A stretch of DNA of 64,000 nt from Methylophilus sp. DW102 (lineage in GTDB: Bacteria > Pseudomonadota > Gammaproteobacteria > Burkholderiales > Methylophilaceae), in the NCBI RefSeq assembly GCF_037076555.1, contig NZ_AP029023.1:992001-1056000 (forward strand). The letters are read 5' to 3'. Below the pieces are notes generated by a model, which saw nothing but the letters and a program-made list of their open reading frames with translations, made no database searches and had not been told where the DNA came from. This document shows, piece after piece, positions 47,022-55,435 of this stretch (positions within the stretch are counted from its first letter, which is position 1; the number at the start of each line of letters is the position of its first letter). The position numbers and the translations under genes were made by a program.

Positions 47022-47062
47022 TGAAAAGTGCCCTTATGACTTACCTACTTTTGAAAAGTGCC
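47022..47062. repeat. Direct repeat upstream of hemH
   Basis: TGAAAAGTGCC occurs at 47022-47032 and again at 47052-47062, exactly 30 bases apart (about three helical turns), 15-55 bases before the hemH ATG on the minus strand. Spacing and placement suggest a tandem regulator site; the regulator is unknown. Confidence 0.45.
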
Positions 47063-47088
47063 GATGTTTGTTGTTGCGATAGTTAATC

Positions 47089-47120
47089 TGGTCGCAAATC
47101 ATGCGGCTGATTTGCGACCA
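47089..47120. terminator. Perfect 13-base hairpin downstream of the glycine-zipper gene
   Basis: TGGTCGCAAATCA-TGCGGC-TGATTTGCGACCA: 13 perfect pairs with a six-base loop. It begins 22 bases after the lipoprotein gene stop (minus strand). No T tract follows on the minus side, so it may be a transcript-stabilising or Rho-dependent end and not a classic intrinsic terminator. Confidence 0.5.
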
Positions 47121-47141
47121 TAATCTTTGTTTAGATCCAGG

Positions 47142-47375
47142 TTATTTCTTATGAATCTGGTTACCAATCACGCCACCAACCGCCGCACCACCGACCGTTC
47201 CGATGGAGCTGCCACCAGTTAAGACTGCGCCCGCGACTGCGCCTACACCCGCGCCAATGGCAGTGTTTTTACCACGCGTGCTCATAGAGCCACAGGCAGA
47301 AGTGCTCAGAGTCAGGACCAGCAGGGCAGTCCAAACCAGGGATTTCTGAAGTGAGACAGGGGATGGTTTTTTCAT
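47142..47375 (-). CDS. Small glycine-zipper lipoprotein (OsmB-like)
   Basis: 77-residue product. Signal peptide ends in the lipobox LSTSAC, giving an N-terminal Cys followed by GSMSTRGKN. A glycine-zipper domain (GAGVGAVAGAVLTGG then GTVGGAAVGGVIGNQ) makes up the rest. Start at ATG 47375 behind GGAGAGG; the frame extends nine codons further upstream but without a better site. Similar proteins sit in the outer membrane and are stress-induced in enterics; the role here is unknown. Confidence 0.82.
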   Translation of the reverse strand: MKKPSPVSLQKSLVWTALLVLTLSTSACGSMSTRGKNTAIGAGVGAVAGAVLTGGSSIGTVGGAAVGGVIGNQIHKK

Positions 47376-47526
47376 GATTTCCTCTCCAAAGGGATTAAAC
47401 ATGTAGGTATTTTAAGTAAGTGAGCAGAGCGTAGGCAGTCAATCCAAGCTGATTAGTGTGTCAGAGGAATCTGACGGGTGAATATTTCTTATAAAAGAAA
47501 ATCAAATTGTTGCGTAGACAAAATAG

Positions 47527-47560
47527 CCCTTGCCAGAGCATAACGTTGCTCTAACAAGGG
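47527..47560 (-). terminator. Terminator-like hairpin after the PEP-CTERM gene
   Basis: CCCTTGTTAGAGCA / TGCTCTGGCAAGGG on the minus strand, a long stem with a two-base mismatch, followed by CTATTTTG. It lies about 15 bases after the stop codon. Confidence 0.65.
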
Positions 47561-47575
47561 AGGGCTGAATCATGT

Positions 47576-48058
47576 TTAAGCTTGTCTTCTGCGTTTCAAT
47601 TCTAAGAGGCCTAATCCCGCCAATATCAGCGCTGCGGACTCAGGTTCTGGGACTGCGTTCGCTAAGGTAATGGTCCCTGCGTAGCTGGCATTTGTACCTG
47701 TACTTTCTCCAACGACTTGCAGATAGTAGCTACCTTGTTGAATGCTATTTGTAAATCCAAAAGAAAGATTGCGGCCGGAATTGAATACCGTACCATTCAT
47801 GACCAGGTTTTTGTTTTCATCCAGTAAGTTAAATTCCTTGAACTGAAAGGTGGTTCCTGTACCAGAAATACTGGTGAGGACTTGTTGTAAGCCATCAGTG
47901 CTAAACGAAATGTAGTCATTGAAACTTGTATTGCCGCTAAAAATATTGCTGAAAACATAACCGCCACCAGCTCGAGTCGCATCGTAGGTTGCAGCATACG
48001 TGGGATTAATGATTAAAGTACTTAGACATAGTGCAACTGATAAAGCGGATTTTTTCAT
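47576..48058 (-). CDS. PEP-CTERM exported protein
   Basis: 160-residue product with signal peptide (MKKSALSVALCLSTLIINPTYAAT, cleaved near TYA), a beta-rich middle containing FNDYISF (FxDxxxF, as in the FxDxF group), and a C-terminal sorting signal: VPEPES, a hydrophobic stretch AALILAGLGLLEL and the basic tail KRRR. Such proteins are processed by an exosortase and are often linked to extracellular polysaccharide. No exosortase gene is in the window. ATG 48058 has CAGGAG upstream, which decides the start against an upstream in-frame codon. Confidence 0.85.
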   Translation of the reverse strand: MKKSALSVALCLSTLIINPTYAATYDATRAGGGYVFSNIFSGNTSFNDYISFSTDGLQQVLTSISGTGTTFQFKEFNLLDENKNLVMNGTVFNSGRNLSFGFTNSIQQGSYYLQVVGESTGTNASYAGTITLANAVPEPESAALILAGLGLLELKRRRQA

Positions 48059-48218
48059 AACAAACTCCTGAGTAATAAAAAACGAGCTTGTGTCGAGCGC
48101 TTTGCGCAACATAGACAAGCATGTAGATCAGGATTGTGAAAAAACAGCAGTAGAAGGTTTATCCGACCGTGGCTGATCTCGGTGTCGGAATTATTAGCCT
48201 GATATGGTCTGGCAATAT

Positions 48219-49247
48219 TTAGTTTGAGAGTGCGCTAGATAATAGCTTGGCCGTGATATCGACAATCGGGATAATCCGCTCATAGGCCATTCGGGTCGGG
48301 CCGATCACGCCCAGCGTCCCCACGACCTGACCATCGACTTCATAGGGTGCAGTGACCAAGCTGCATTCATCCAGTGCCAGATAGCCACTTTCGCCACCGA
48401 TAAAGATTTGTACACCATCGGCGCGTTGACTTTGATCAAGCAATTGCATCAGCGCCGTGCGGCGTTCAAAAATCTCAAACAGTTTGCGCAAGCTGCCGAC
48501 GTTGGTTGAGAGCTCATTCACTTCTAGCAGTTTGCGTTCGCCCGCAATCACCACAGCCTCTTTTTCTGAAGGCTCTGGTTGGCTGGCAGCATCCAGCGCA
48601 GCAGACATGAGGTGATTGATGTCTGCCTGCATTTGTTGCAGCTCCTGCTTGAGCTTGATCTGTACTTCTTCCAGGGTGAGTCCCTGACAGTGGCTGTTGA
48701 CATAATTGCTGGCGGTGGTGAGCTCACTGGCGCTAAAGGCGCGGTCGGTCAGGACAATCCGATTTTGTACCTGGCCGTCATCGGTCACCAGAATCACGAG
48801 TATTTTTTTGTCATTTATATGTAAAAACTCAAGGTGTTTAAGCACGTTGCGGCTACGCTTGGGCGTCATGACCAAGCCTGCAAACTGGGTCAGTTGCGAG
48901 AGCATATCCGCCGCATTGTTAATGAGTGCTTGCGGGTCGGGCGAGGATAGCCCAGTTTTAAGCTGGGCGAGGGCGCGTTGATCAAGCGGCTGTACCGTCA
49001 TCAGCGAGTCCACAAACAGGCGGTAGCCTTTTTTGGTGGGTACTCTGCCCGCAGAGGTATGTGGACTGGCAATAAACCCCAATTGTTCGAGGTCACTCAT
49101 GACGTTACGAATTGTCGCAGGGCTGACATCCAGGCCGGAATGCTGGAGCAGAGTGCGGGAGCCTATGGGTTGCCCTTCACTGATGTAATGCTCTACCAAG
49201 GTTTTAAGCAAAATTTGCGCGCGTTTATCCACTTTAGACGATCTCAT
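48219..49247 (-). CDS. hrcA: Heat-inducible transcription repressor HrcA
   Basis: DNA-binding repressor of class I heat-shock genes. The 342-residue product has an N-terminal winged helix (LVEHYISEGQPIGSRTL and ATIRNVMSDLEQLGFI), SPHTSAGRVPTKKGYR (family signature), a GAF-like middle, and the C-terminal LGVIGPTRMAYERIIPIVD. No CIRCE element (TTAGCACTC-N9-GAGTGCTAA) is visible upstream and no grpE or dnaK is adjacent. Divergent from nadK with an 87-base gap. Confidence 0.95.
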   Translation of the reverse strand: MRSSKVDKRAQILLKTLVEHYISEGQPIGSRTLLQHSGLDVSPATIRNVMSDLEQLGFIASPHTSAGRVPTKKGYRLFVDSLMTVQPLDQRALAQLKTGLSSPDPQALINNAADMLSQLTQFAGLVMTPKRSRNVLKHLEFLHINDKKILVILVTDDGQVQNRIVLTDRAFSASELTTASNYVNSHCQGLTLEEVQIKLKQELQQMQADINHLMSAALDAASQPEPSEKEAVVIAGERKLLEVNELSTNVGSLRKLFEIFERRTALMQLLDQSQRADGVQIFIGGESGYLALDECSLVTAPYEVDGQVVGTLGVIGPTRMAYERIIPIVDITAKLLSSALSN

Positions 49248-49334
49248 TAGAATGAGTTAGATTTTGCATCATTTGCGCCTGGGATAACAGCCCCTTTAGC
49301 TTTTCAGTTCAGGGCTTCTATGCTTTAATGCGGC

Positions 49335-50204
49335 ATGCAATCTACATTCCGCTCAGTTGCCATTGTCGGCAAGTATATGGACACTGCTGCCTTGCAGCAA
49401 ATGCAAAGTGATTTGACCCGCTTGGCACATCACTTGTTAGCCAAGGGGCTGCATGTCTGTGTGGAAGCCAATACCGCAGCCTATGTGGAACAAGAAGGTT
49501 TTGAGCAGGCCTCGCTGGAGCAGATAGGCAGCAAAGCCGATTTGGTAATTGTCATGGGCGGCGATGGAACCATGCTGAGCGTCGGCCGTGCTTTGCGTGA
49601 AACCGGCGTGCCCTTGATTGGCATTAATCGCGGGCGACTCGGCTTTTTGACTGACTTGCAAACGGACCAGATGCTGGATGAGATTGACGAGATTTTACAG
49701 GGTCATTTTCAGCTTGAGTCACGCATGTTACTGCATTCAGTGGTGACCAGAGCGGGCAGCCAGATTTTGCCTGTGGTTGCCTTAAACGATGTGGTGATTA
49801 AAAGCGCTTTTCGCCTGATTGAGCTTGAGGTACATGTGGATGGTCAGTTTGTGTCAAGACAGCGTTCGGATGGCCTGATTTTGACCACGCCGACCGGGAC
49901 AACCGCATATGGCTTATCTGCCGGCGGGCCGATTATGCATCCCGATCTGGAGGCGATTTCGATCGTGCCTATCAGTCCGCACACCCTCAGTTATCGGCCG
50001 ATCACCGTGCCTGCGGACAGTGTGATTGACGTGATTGTGGTCAGCGCGGCGGACGCTCAGATGAGTTATGATGGCCAAGGCCAATTCCCTTTGGCCGCCG
50101 GGGACCATGTGCGTATTGCGCGCGCTGAGCAGTCGATTCGGCTCGTGCACCCTCAAGACTACTGCTATTTTGATATGTTACGCAACAAACTCAACTGGGG
50201 CTAA
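49335..50204 (+). CDS. nadK: NAD kinase
   Basis: Phosphorylates NAD to NADP. The 289-residue product has the VMGGDGTML motif, NRGRLGFLTDL, the NDVVIK segment, and TTPTGTTAYGLSAGGPI. It is next to recN as in many Proteobacteria, 19 bases upstream, and so probably forms an operon with it. Confidence 0.96.
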   Translation: MQSTFRSVAIVGKYMDTAALQQMQSDLTRLAHHLLAKGLHVCVEANTAAYVEQEGFEQASLEQIGSKADLVIVMGGDGTMLSVGRALRETGVPLIGINRGRLGFLTDLQTDQMLDEIDEILQGHFQLESRMLLHSVVTRAGSQILPVVALNDVVIKSAFRLIELEVHVDGQFVSRQRSDGLILTTPTGTTAYGLSAGGPIMHPDLEAISIVPISPHTLSYRPITVPADSVIDVIVVSAADAQMSYDGQGQFPLAAGDHVRIARAEQSIRLVHPQDYCYFDMLRNKLNWG

Positions 50205-50223
50205 CGCGCCCGTTTAACCATCT

Positions 50224-51882
50224 ATGTTACAAGCCCTATCTATCCGAGATTTTGTCATTGTTGATGCGCTGGAACTGGAGTTCTCGGCAGGCTACACGGC
50301 ACTCACCGGCGAGACCGGTGCAGGCAAATCGATTTTGATTGATGCGCTGTCGCTGAGTCTGGGCGCCAGGAACGAAGGCGATGTGACGCGCAAGGGCTGT
50401 GACAAAGCCGAGATTGCCACCACGTTTGATATTTCGGGTAACCAGGCGGCTGCAGACTGGTTGCGTGCACAAGAAATGGCCGTTGATGATAGCCTGATTC
50501 TGCGGCGCGTGATTTATGCCGACGGCCGCAGCCGTGCCTTTATTAACGGTGTTTCTGCAACCGTCGGGCAGTTGCGTGAAATCGGGGAGACGCTGATTGA
50601 TATCTACAGCCAGAATGCACATCACTCCCTGTTAAAAATGGCCACCCAGCGAGAAATTCTGGATGCCTATGCGCAGGCAGTGCCTCTGGCTAAAGACGTG
50701 GCTAAAAGTTATAAAACCTGGTTTCAGCTGCATCAGCAACAGTTGGCATATGAGAAAAATGCCAGTGAGTATGCAGAGGAATTGGCCCTGTTGCGTGACA
50801 GTACCCGCGAGTTATCACAACTCGGCTTTATAGCAGAAGAATGGCTCGCCTTGCAGCAAGAGCATGTCAGGCTCAGTCATGGTGCCAGTCTGCTGACTGG
50901 CATGGAGGCGAGCTTGCAGATGATGAGTGAAGGCGAGGAGGTCAATGCGCTGGATTTGTTGTCGCAAGTGCAAAGCAAGCTCGCTGAATTGCAAGTCATC
51001 GATGCCGGATTGCAACCAATTGCAGAAACGGTCGATTCGGCGGTGATTCAGCTCGAAGAAGCGAGTCGTGCACTCAATCGGCATTTGCAAAAAAGTGAAC
51101 TTGATCCTGAGCGTTTGGCTGAGGTGGAGTCACGTATTCAGACGATCCACACGGCGGCCCGCAAGTATCGGGTCAAGCCGGATGAGTTGCCAGCACTGTT
51201 GCAACAACAGCAAAGCCGGATGGCTGAGCTGGAAACGTTTGCCGATGACGGAGCCTTGGCAAAACAGGTGCAGGCAGCGTGGCAGACTTATCAGCAACAA
51301 GCCGCCGCACTGTCTGCTGTCAGACACCAGGCGGCGCAAGCCTTATCCGAGACCATCACCGGACAAATGCAGGCACTGTCACTCAAAGGGGGGCGTTTTT
51401 CGGTGAGTCTGACGCCGGGCGAACCGGCTGCCTATGGCCTGGAACAAGTGGAGTTTATGGTGGCCGGTCATGCCGGGGTCGAGCCGCGGCCGCTCAATAA
51501 AGTCGCGTCAGGCGGCGAGTTGTCGCGGATCAGCCTGGCCTTGCAAGTGACCACCGCGTCATTAGGCACCGTACCCTGCATGATTTTTGATGAAGTGGAT
51601 GTGGGCATTGGTGGCGGAGTGGCTGAAGTGGTGGGCCGTTTGTTGCGTGAACTCGGTCGACACAGGCAGGTGCTGGTCATCACCCACTTGGCGCAAGTGG
51701 CCTCGCAGGCGCAACAACATTTGCAAGTCAGCAAGTCTGAACAGCAAGGCGTGACCTTGAGCCGGATTCATGCGCTCAATGTGCATGAACGGATTGAAGA
51801 AATCGCGCGTATGCTGGGCGGTTTGCAGATTACAGAGGCGACTCGCCAGCATGCGAAAGAAATGCTGGGTGTGACAGCCTGA
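50224..51882 (+). CDS. recN: DNA repair protein RecN
   Basis: SMC-like ATPase in double-strand break repair. The 552-residue product shows Walker A GETGAGKS, a long central coiled coil (about 155-360), the ABC signature ASGGELSRISLAL, Walker B CMIFDEVDVGIGG and the VLVITHLAQVA His loop. Its 3' end overlaps the 3' end of the convergent DNA glycosylase gene by 53 bases. No LexA box was searched in detail because the gene is preceded closely by nadK. Confidence 0.96.
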   Translation: MLQALSIRDFVIVDALELEFSAGYTALTGETGAGKSILIDALSLSLGARNEGDVTRKGCDKAEIATTFDISGNQAAADWLRAQEMAVDDSLILRRVIYADGRSRAFINGVSATVGQLREIGETLIDIYSQNAHHSLLKMATQREILDAYAQAVPLAKDVAKSYKTWFQLHQQQLAYEKNASEYAEELALLRDSTRELSQLGFIAEEWLALQQEHVRLSHGASLLTGMEASLQMMSEGEEVNALDLLSQVQSKLAELQVIDAGLQPIAETVDSAVIQLEEASRALNRHLQKSELDPERLAEVESRIQTIHTAARKYRVKPDELPALLQQQQSRMAELETFADDGALAKQVQAAWQTYQQQAAALSAVRHQAAQALSETITGQMQALSLKGGRFSVSLTPGEPAAYGLEQVEFMVAGHAGVEPRPLNKVASGGELSRISLALQVTTASLGTVPCMIFDEVDVGIGGGVAEVVGRLLRELGRHRQVLVITHLAQVASQAQQHLQVSKSEQQGVTLSRIHALNVHERIEEIARMLGGLQITEATRQHAKEMLGVTA

Positions 51883-52387
51883 CTTGTAGCGTTTGCCATT
51901 GTGCAAGCTTTTGCGCAACACTCAGGCTGGCGTGGGCCGGGCTTGTTGAAGGCAGGGTGATCTGCGGGATCGTGGTCTCTAAAACAACATGCTTTTTAAA
52001 GAGCTTTGCCGCTGCTTGACCATTAAAGGCAATACATTCTATGGTTGGAATGTGTTTGAGTAAGCCTGGAATATCATTTGCAATCACAGACTTCGCGACA
52101 ATCGCACTATCCAGGCTGCCAGGTCGGCTGGCCGAGTGACACACATCCCATACCGCCAACTTGAGTGATTGCAACTGTTCACAGCGTTGCGCATAAGCCG
52201 TTTGTTTTGGAATCCCAAATAATGTTTCCATGATGTGCCAGAACGCGTTTTGCGGGTGCGCATAATATTGATGTTGCCGCAGGGAGGTCACTCCAGGCAG
52301 AGAACCCAGAATCAGGATGCGGGCGCCGGCGCTGGCGATAGGTGGAAAACCAGCAGCACTATGCATGTGAATCTGTGGACTTAACAT
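51830..52387 (-). CDS. DNA-deoxyinosine (hypoxanthine) glycosylase, UDG family 6
   Basis: Base-excision repair glycosylase for deaminated adenine (deoxyinosine). The 185-residue product has the motif ARILILGSLPGVTSLRQHQYYAHPQNAFW (seen as LGSLPG and QYYAHPQNAFW), a FNGQAA block, and LPSTSPAHA near the C-terminus, which fit the family 6 (HDG) subgroup of the UDG superfamily better than Mug. ATG 52387 is preferred; ATG 52366 is possible. The last 17 codons lie antisense to recN. Confidence 0.82.
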   Translation of the reverse strand: MLSPQIHMHSAAGFPPIASAGARILILGSLPGVTSLRQHQYYAHPQNAFWHIMETLFGIPKQTAYAQRCEQLQSLKLAVWDVCHSASRPGSLDSAIVAKSVIANDIPGLLKHIPTIECIAFNGQAAAKLFKKHVVLETTIPQITLPSTSPAHASLSVAQKLAQWQTLQVRLSHPAFLSHAGESPL

Positions 52388-52458
52388 GCCTCTGAGCGAG
52401 GCTGACAATCAAGCGTATCCAGGTCGGTGTTAAGACCTGAATAGTTGATAGTTGAATA

Positions 52459-52881
52459 TCAGGATTCGTTACAAGAGGTTTTTGTACATGTCCCATAAAT
52501 AGTTAAAGAGTGATCTTGCATGCTAAAGCCATATTTTTCGGCGGCAGCTTTCTGTCTCTTTTCGATCTCTTCATCATAAAACTCTTCTACCCGGCCACAT
52601 TTGATGCAGACAATATGATCATGGTGAGTGCCTTCATTCATTTCAAACACGGCTTTGCCACTCTCAAAGTGATGCCGTACCAGCAAGCCTGCCTGCTCAA
52701 ATTGCGTTAAGACGCGGTAGACCGTTGCCAAGCCCACGTCTTCGCCGTTGGTGATCATGATCTTGTAGATATCCTCCGCGGACAGGTGGCGCTGCTCGCT
52801 GTTTTCAAATAGCTCCAGAATTTTTAAACGGGGCAGTGTTGCTTTGAGGCCTGCATTTTTGAGGTCTTTAGGATCATGCAT
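52459..52881 (-). CDS. fur: Ferric uptake regulator Fur
   Basis: Fe(II)-dependent repressor. The 140-residue product has an N-terminal winged helix (LPRLKILELFE, AEDIYKIM, LATVYRVLTQFEQAGL), the metal motif EGTHHDHIVCIKCGRVEEF (HHDH and CxxC) and a C-terminal CTKTSC. Divergent from the bamE-type gene as in Xanthomonas, Pseudomonas and other betaproteobacteria (fur-omlA). The intergenic space holds an inverted repeat. Confidence 0.96.
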   Translation of the reverse strand: MHDPKDLKNAGLKATLPRLKILELFENSEQRHLSAEDIYKIMITNGEDVGLATVYRVLTQFEQAGLLVRHHFESGKAVFEMNEGTHHDHIVCIKCGRVEEFYDEEIEKRQKAAAEKYGFSMQDHSLTIYGTCTKTSCNES

Positions 52882-52934
52882 AATTTTTGTCCGAGGGTTA
52901 AGTAGTATGGCGTACTTGATTCGCGAAACTACGT

Positions 52935-52963
52935 GGTATATTAATGTATGTAATGAATATACC
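52935..52963. promoter_or_regulatory. Inverted repeat in the fur/bamE divergent promoter region
   Basis: GGTATATT (52935-52942) and AATATACC (52956-52963), perfect 8-base arms separated by 13 bases. It lies about 20 bases before the bamE ATG and 55 before the fur ATG; a good geometry for a dimeric regulator. It does not resemble the canonical Fur 19-mer. Confidence 0.45.
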
Positions 52964-52981
52964 GATTATAAAGTGAATCCA

Positions 52982-55390
52982 ATGCGTAATTCTATCTTAT
53001 TTGTGTTGGTTGTCGCATCTCTGGAGAGTGGGTGCGGCGCCAAGCTTCCATCAATGAAACCATTCAAGATGGACATCCAGCAGGGCAATGTGGTGACTTC
53101 AAAAATGTTAATGCAACTGCGGCCGGGTATGAACCGTTCGCAAGTCCGCTACATTATGGGGACACCGCTCATCGTAGATAGTTTCAGTGATAATCGCTGG
53201 GACTATTTTTACGAGTTACGCCAGCAAGGCCAAATTGTTGAAAAACGTCGCGTCATTCTGGATTTTGATAAGGACAGCCTGGTGGCTGTGCGTGGCGATG
53301 TGATTCCTTCGGCAGAGAACCCGGACATCAAAACCATTGTAGAAGCTCCGGTTAAAAAAGCTGAAGCAACGAAAGAGGAGTCCTGGGCGGACAAGCTGAA
53401 ATTCTGGGAGGGTGATGCTCAAGCGAAGGAAGCTAAGCCAGCCAAAGCGGACTCAGCCAATAAAGTGGTCACTGCCGAGTCTCCTACGCAGGTTCAAGCA
53501 GCCGTCACTCCGCAGCAGATGGCCGATGAGGAAATTGTGCCGCATATCCCTGAGGGGGAATATAAGGCAGCCCCTACTCCGCAAGAAATGGTGAAAGCGA
53601 ATCCGGCAGAGGCGAGTACTCCAGCTTTGGCGGCCAGTACACAGGCCATGAATGAAAAAACCATGGCGGCACAAATTGCAGACACCGTTGAGCCGCCACC
53701 TGTCTTTGAACAGGATGCTGCGCCGCCTGCTGTGGCAGTACCTGCGGCTGAATCGAATACTGCAGCAAGCGCGGCTTCCACCACGAGTCCTGCCTCTGCT
53801 GCAAATGCACCTGGCGTAAGTCCATCGGCCGCGGTCGCCGCGACGGCCGCTACCGTTGCTGTTGCTGAGGCTGCCCCTAAGTCAAAAAACAGCAAAAAAT
53901 CAATCGCACCTAAACCGCAGACCAAGCCCTTGTCTGTTGCGCCGGTGGCTAAGCCAGCTTCACCACCGACTACAGTCAACATGACTGAAGATGACGAGGT
54001 TATCCCTTATATTCCTGAGGGGGAATATGTCGCGCCTGTCATCCCTACCGAACAGGAAATGATCAAGGGCAATATGGCTGAAGCCAATCAGCCTGCGACG
54101 GATGCACAAGCGCATCAAGTGACTGAAAAAGGCGTTGCCCCAAAAGCAGAAGCAGCCAGCCAGCCAGCACCTACATTTATTGCGGAGCAGTTGCCAGAAC
54201 CTGAACCCGAACCGGAGCTGCCGCCTCCACCTCCACCGTCAGTTTCAAAACCAGCTGTCAAAGAAGCGGTTGCGCAAGTGCCTACAGCTAAAGAGTCTGT
54301 GACGCCAAGCAGCCCTGCCGCCGCGCTTGCAGTGGCGCCTGTTGTTGCTGAACCCGCTGCATCTCCTCAGTCTGAAAGTCTGGCGGCTGCACCTGTCACG
54401 CCTGTATTACCACCAGAAGCTGCGCTTGCCAAGCCAGCCGAGCATAATGTGGCGACCGTGGCAGAAAATGCTGCTGAGCCTTCTGCCGCTGTCGGTGATG
54501 CCGAGATTAATCAGGCAGTCGCCAATTGGGCGCAGGCCTGGCGCAGTAAGAATATTAAAACCTATCTGGCCGCCTACGCGCCTGACTTTGTGCCAGAAAA
54601 CTTGCCCAGCAAAGCGGCATGGGAGGCACAACGCAAGCAGCGTCTTTCTCCCAGCCAGGGCCCAATCACACTGGTCTTGAATAATATTGTGGTGCAGCGC
54701 GATGGTGTCTCTGCGGTGGTGCAATTTGAACAAAAATATTCGGCCAAGACTTACAAAGATGTGCTGAATAAGACGCTTGAAATGCGTTATGAGCCTAGCC
54801 AAAGACGCTGGTTAATTGCGCGTGAGCGTACGGCAACGATTCCAGCCGTGGCTGCAGTAGCAGCAACGCCCAAGGTGATGTTGGCCGAGACGCCGATGGT
54901 TGCCCCTGCCATGGATCAGGCTGAAGTGGCAACACAACCTCCAGCCGCTACTCCTGAAGTCAGTGTAGAGGCGGCCGTGGATGCCTGGGCGCAGGCTTGG
55001 CGAAACAAAAATGTGAATGCTTATTTTGCTGCTTACTCGCCTGAGTTTGTGCCAGAAGGCTTGCCTAGCCGCGGAGCCTGGGAGGCGCAACGTAAAAAAC
55101 GCCTGTCTCCACAGCAAGGTAAAATCACGCTCGAAATCACTGATGTGAGTGTGGCGCGGGAAGGGGATAGTGCAGTGGTCACCTTCAATCAGAAGTATGC
55201 TTCTAAAGCCTATCGCGACGAAATGGTCAAACGTCTGCAGCTCAAGCTGGATAACGCTAGCAAGCGCTGGTTGATCGTGCGTGAAAGTGCTGGCAATGGT
55301 GCAGAACTGCCAGCCACCAAGCAACAGGTGACGGCGCCAGAAGGCAGCGCAGAGCATCTGGATGGCGTGTTGGAGCAAATCGGTTTTTAA
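52982..55390 (+). CDS. bamE: Expanded BamE-type outer-membrane lipoprotein with duplicated C-terminal NTF2-like domains
   Basis: 802-residue product from ATG 52982. Residues about 15-125 are a BamE/SmpA (OmlA) domain: KMDIQQGNVVTSKM, LRPGMNRSQVRYIMGTPL and DNRWDYFYELRQ. A signal peptide precedes Cys18, but the lipobox SLESGC has Glu at -3, which is unusual. Residues 126-505 are an Ala/Pro/Glu-rich region with a repeated block (EIVPHIPEGEY ending at 194 and EVIPYIPEGEY ending at 349). Two near-identical NTF2-like domains follow (about 508-620 and 662-770), each with WAQAWR, FVPE, LPS, AWEAQRK, RLSP, QKY and RWLI. BamE is normally about 110-180 residues; the extra domains may bind peptidoglycan-linked partners. 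Confidence 0.85.
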   Translation: MRNSILFVLVVASLESGCGAKLPSMKPFKMDIQQGNVVTSKMLMQLRPGMNRSQVRYIMGTPLIVDSFSDNRWDYFYELRQQGQIVEKRRVILDFDKDSLVAVRGDVIPSAENPDIKTIVEAPVKKAEATKEESWADKLKFWEGDAQAKEAKPAKADSANKVVTAESPTQVQAAVTPQQMADEEIVPHIPEGEYKAAPTPQEMVKANPAEASTPALAASTQAMNEKTMAAQIADTVEPPPVFEQDAAPPAVAVPAAESNTAASAASTTSPASAANAPGVSPSAAVAATAATVAVAEAAPKSKNSKKSIAPKPQTKPLSVAPVAKPASPPTTVNMTEDDEVIPYIPEGEYVAPVIPTEQEMIKGNMAEANQPATDAQAHQVTEKGVAPKAEAASQPAPTFIAEQLPEPEPEPELPPPPPPSVSKPAVKEAVAQVPTAKESVTPSSPAAALAVAPVVAEPAASPQSESLAAAPVTPVLPPEAALAKPAEHNVATVAENAAEPSAAVGDAEINQAVANWAQAWRSKNIKTYLAAYAPDFVPENLPSKAAWEAQRKQRLSPSQGPITLVLNNIVVQRDGVSAVVQFEQKYSAKTYKDVLNKTLEMRYEPSQRRWLIARERTATIPAVAAVAATPKVMLAETPMVAPAMDQAEVATQPPAATPEVSVEAAVDAWAQAWRNKNVNAYFAAYSPEFVPEGLPSRGAWEAQRKKRLSPQQGKITLEITDVSVAREGDSAVVTFNQKYASKAYRDEMVKRLQLKLDNASKRWLIVRESAGNGAELPATKQQVTAPEGSAEHLDGVLEQIGF

Positions 55391-55435
55391 TCCGTTTTTC
55401 TAAAATAGTATATAAAACAATAAGTTGAGCGAGTT

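Noticed and set aside
49248..49334. CIRCE operator expected near hrcA
   Set aside because: Looked for TTAGCACTC-N9-GAGTGCTAA in the gap between hrcA and nadK and did not find it.
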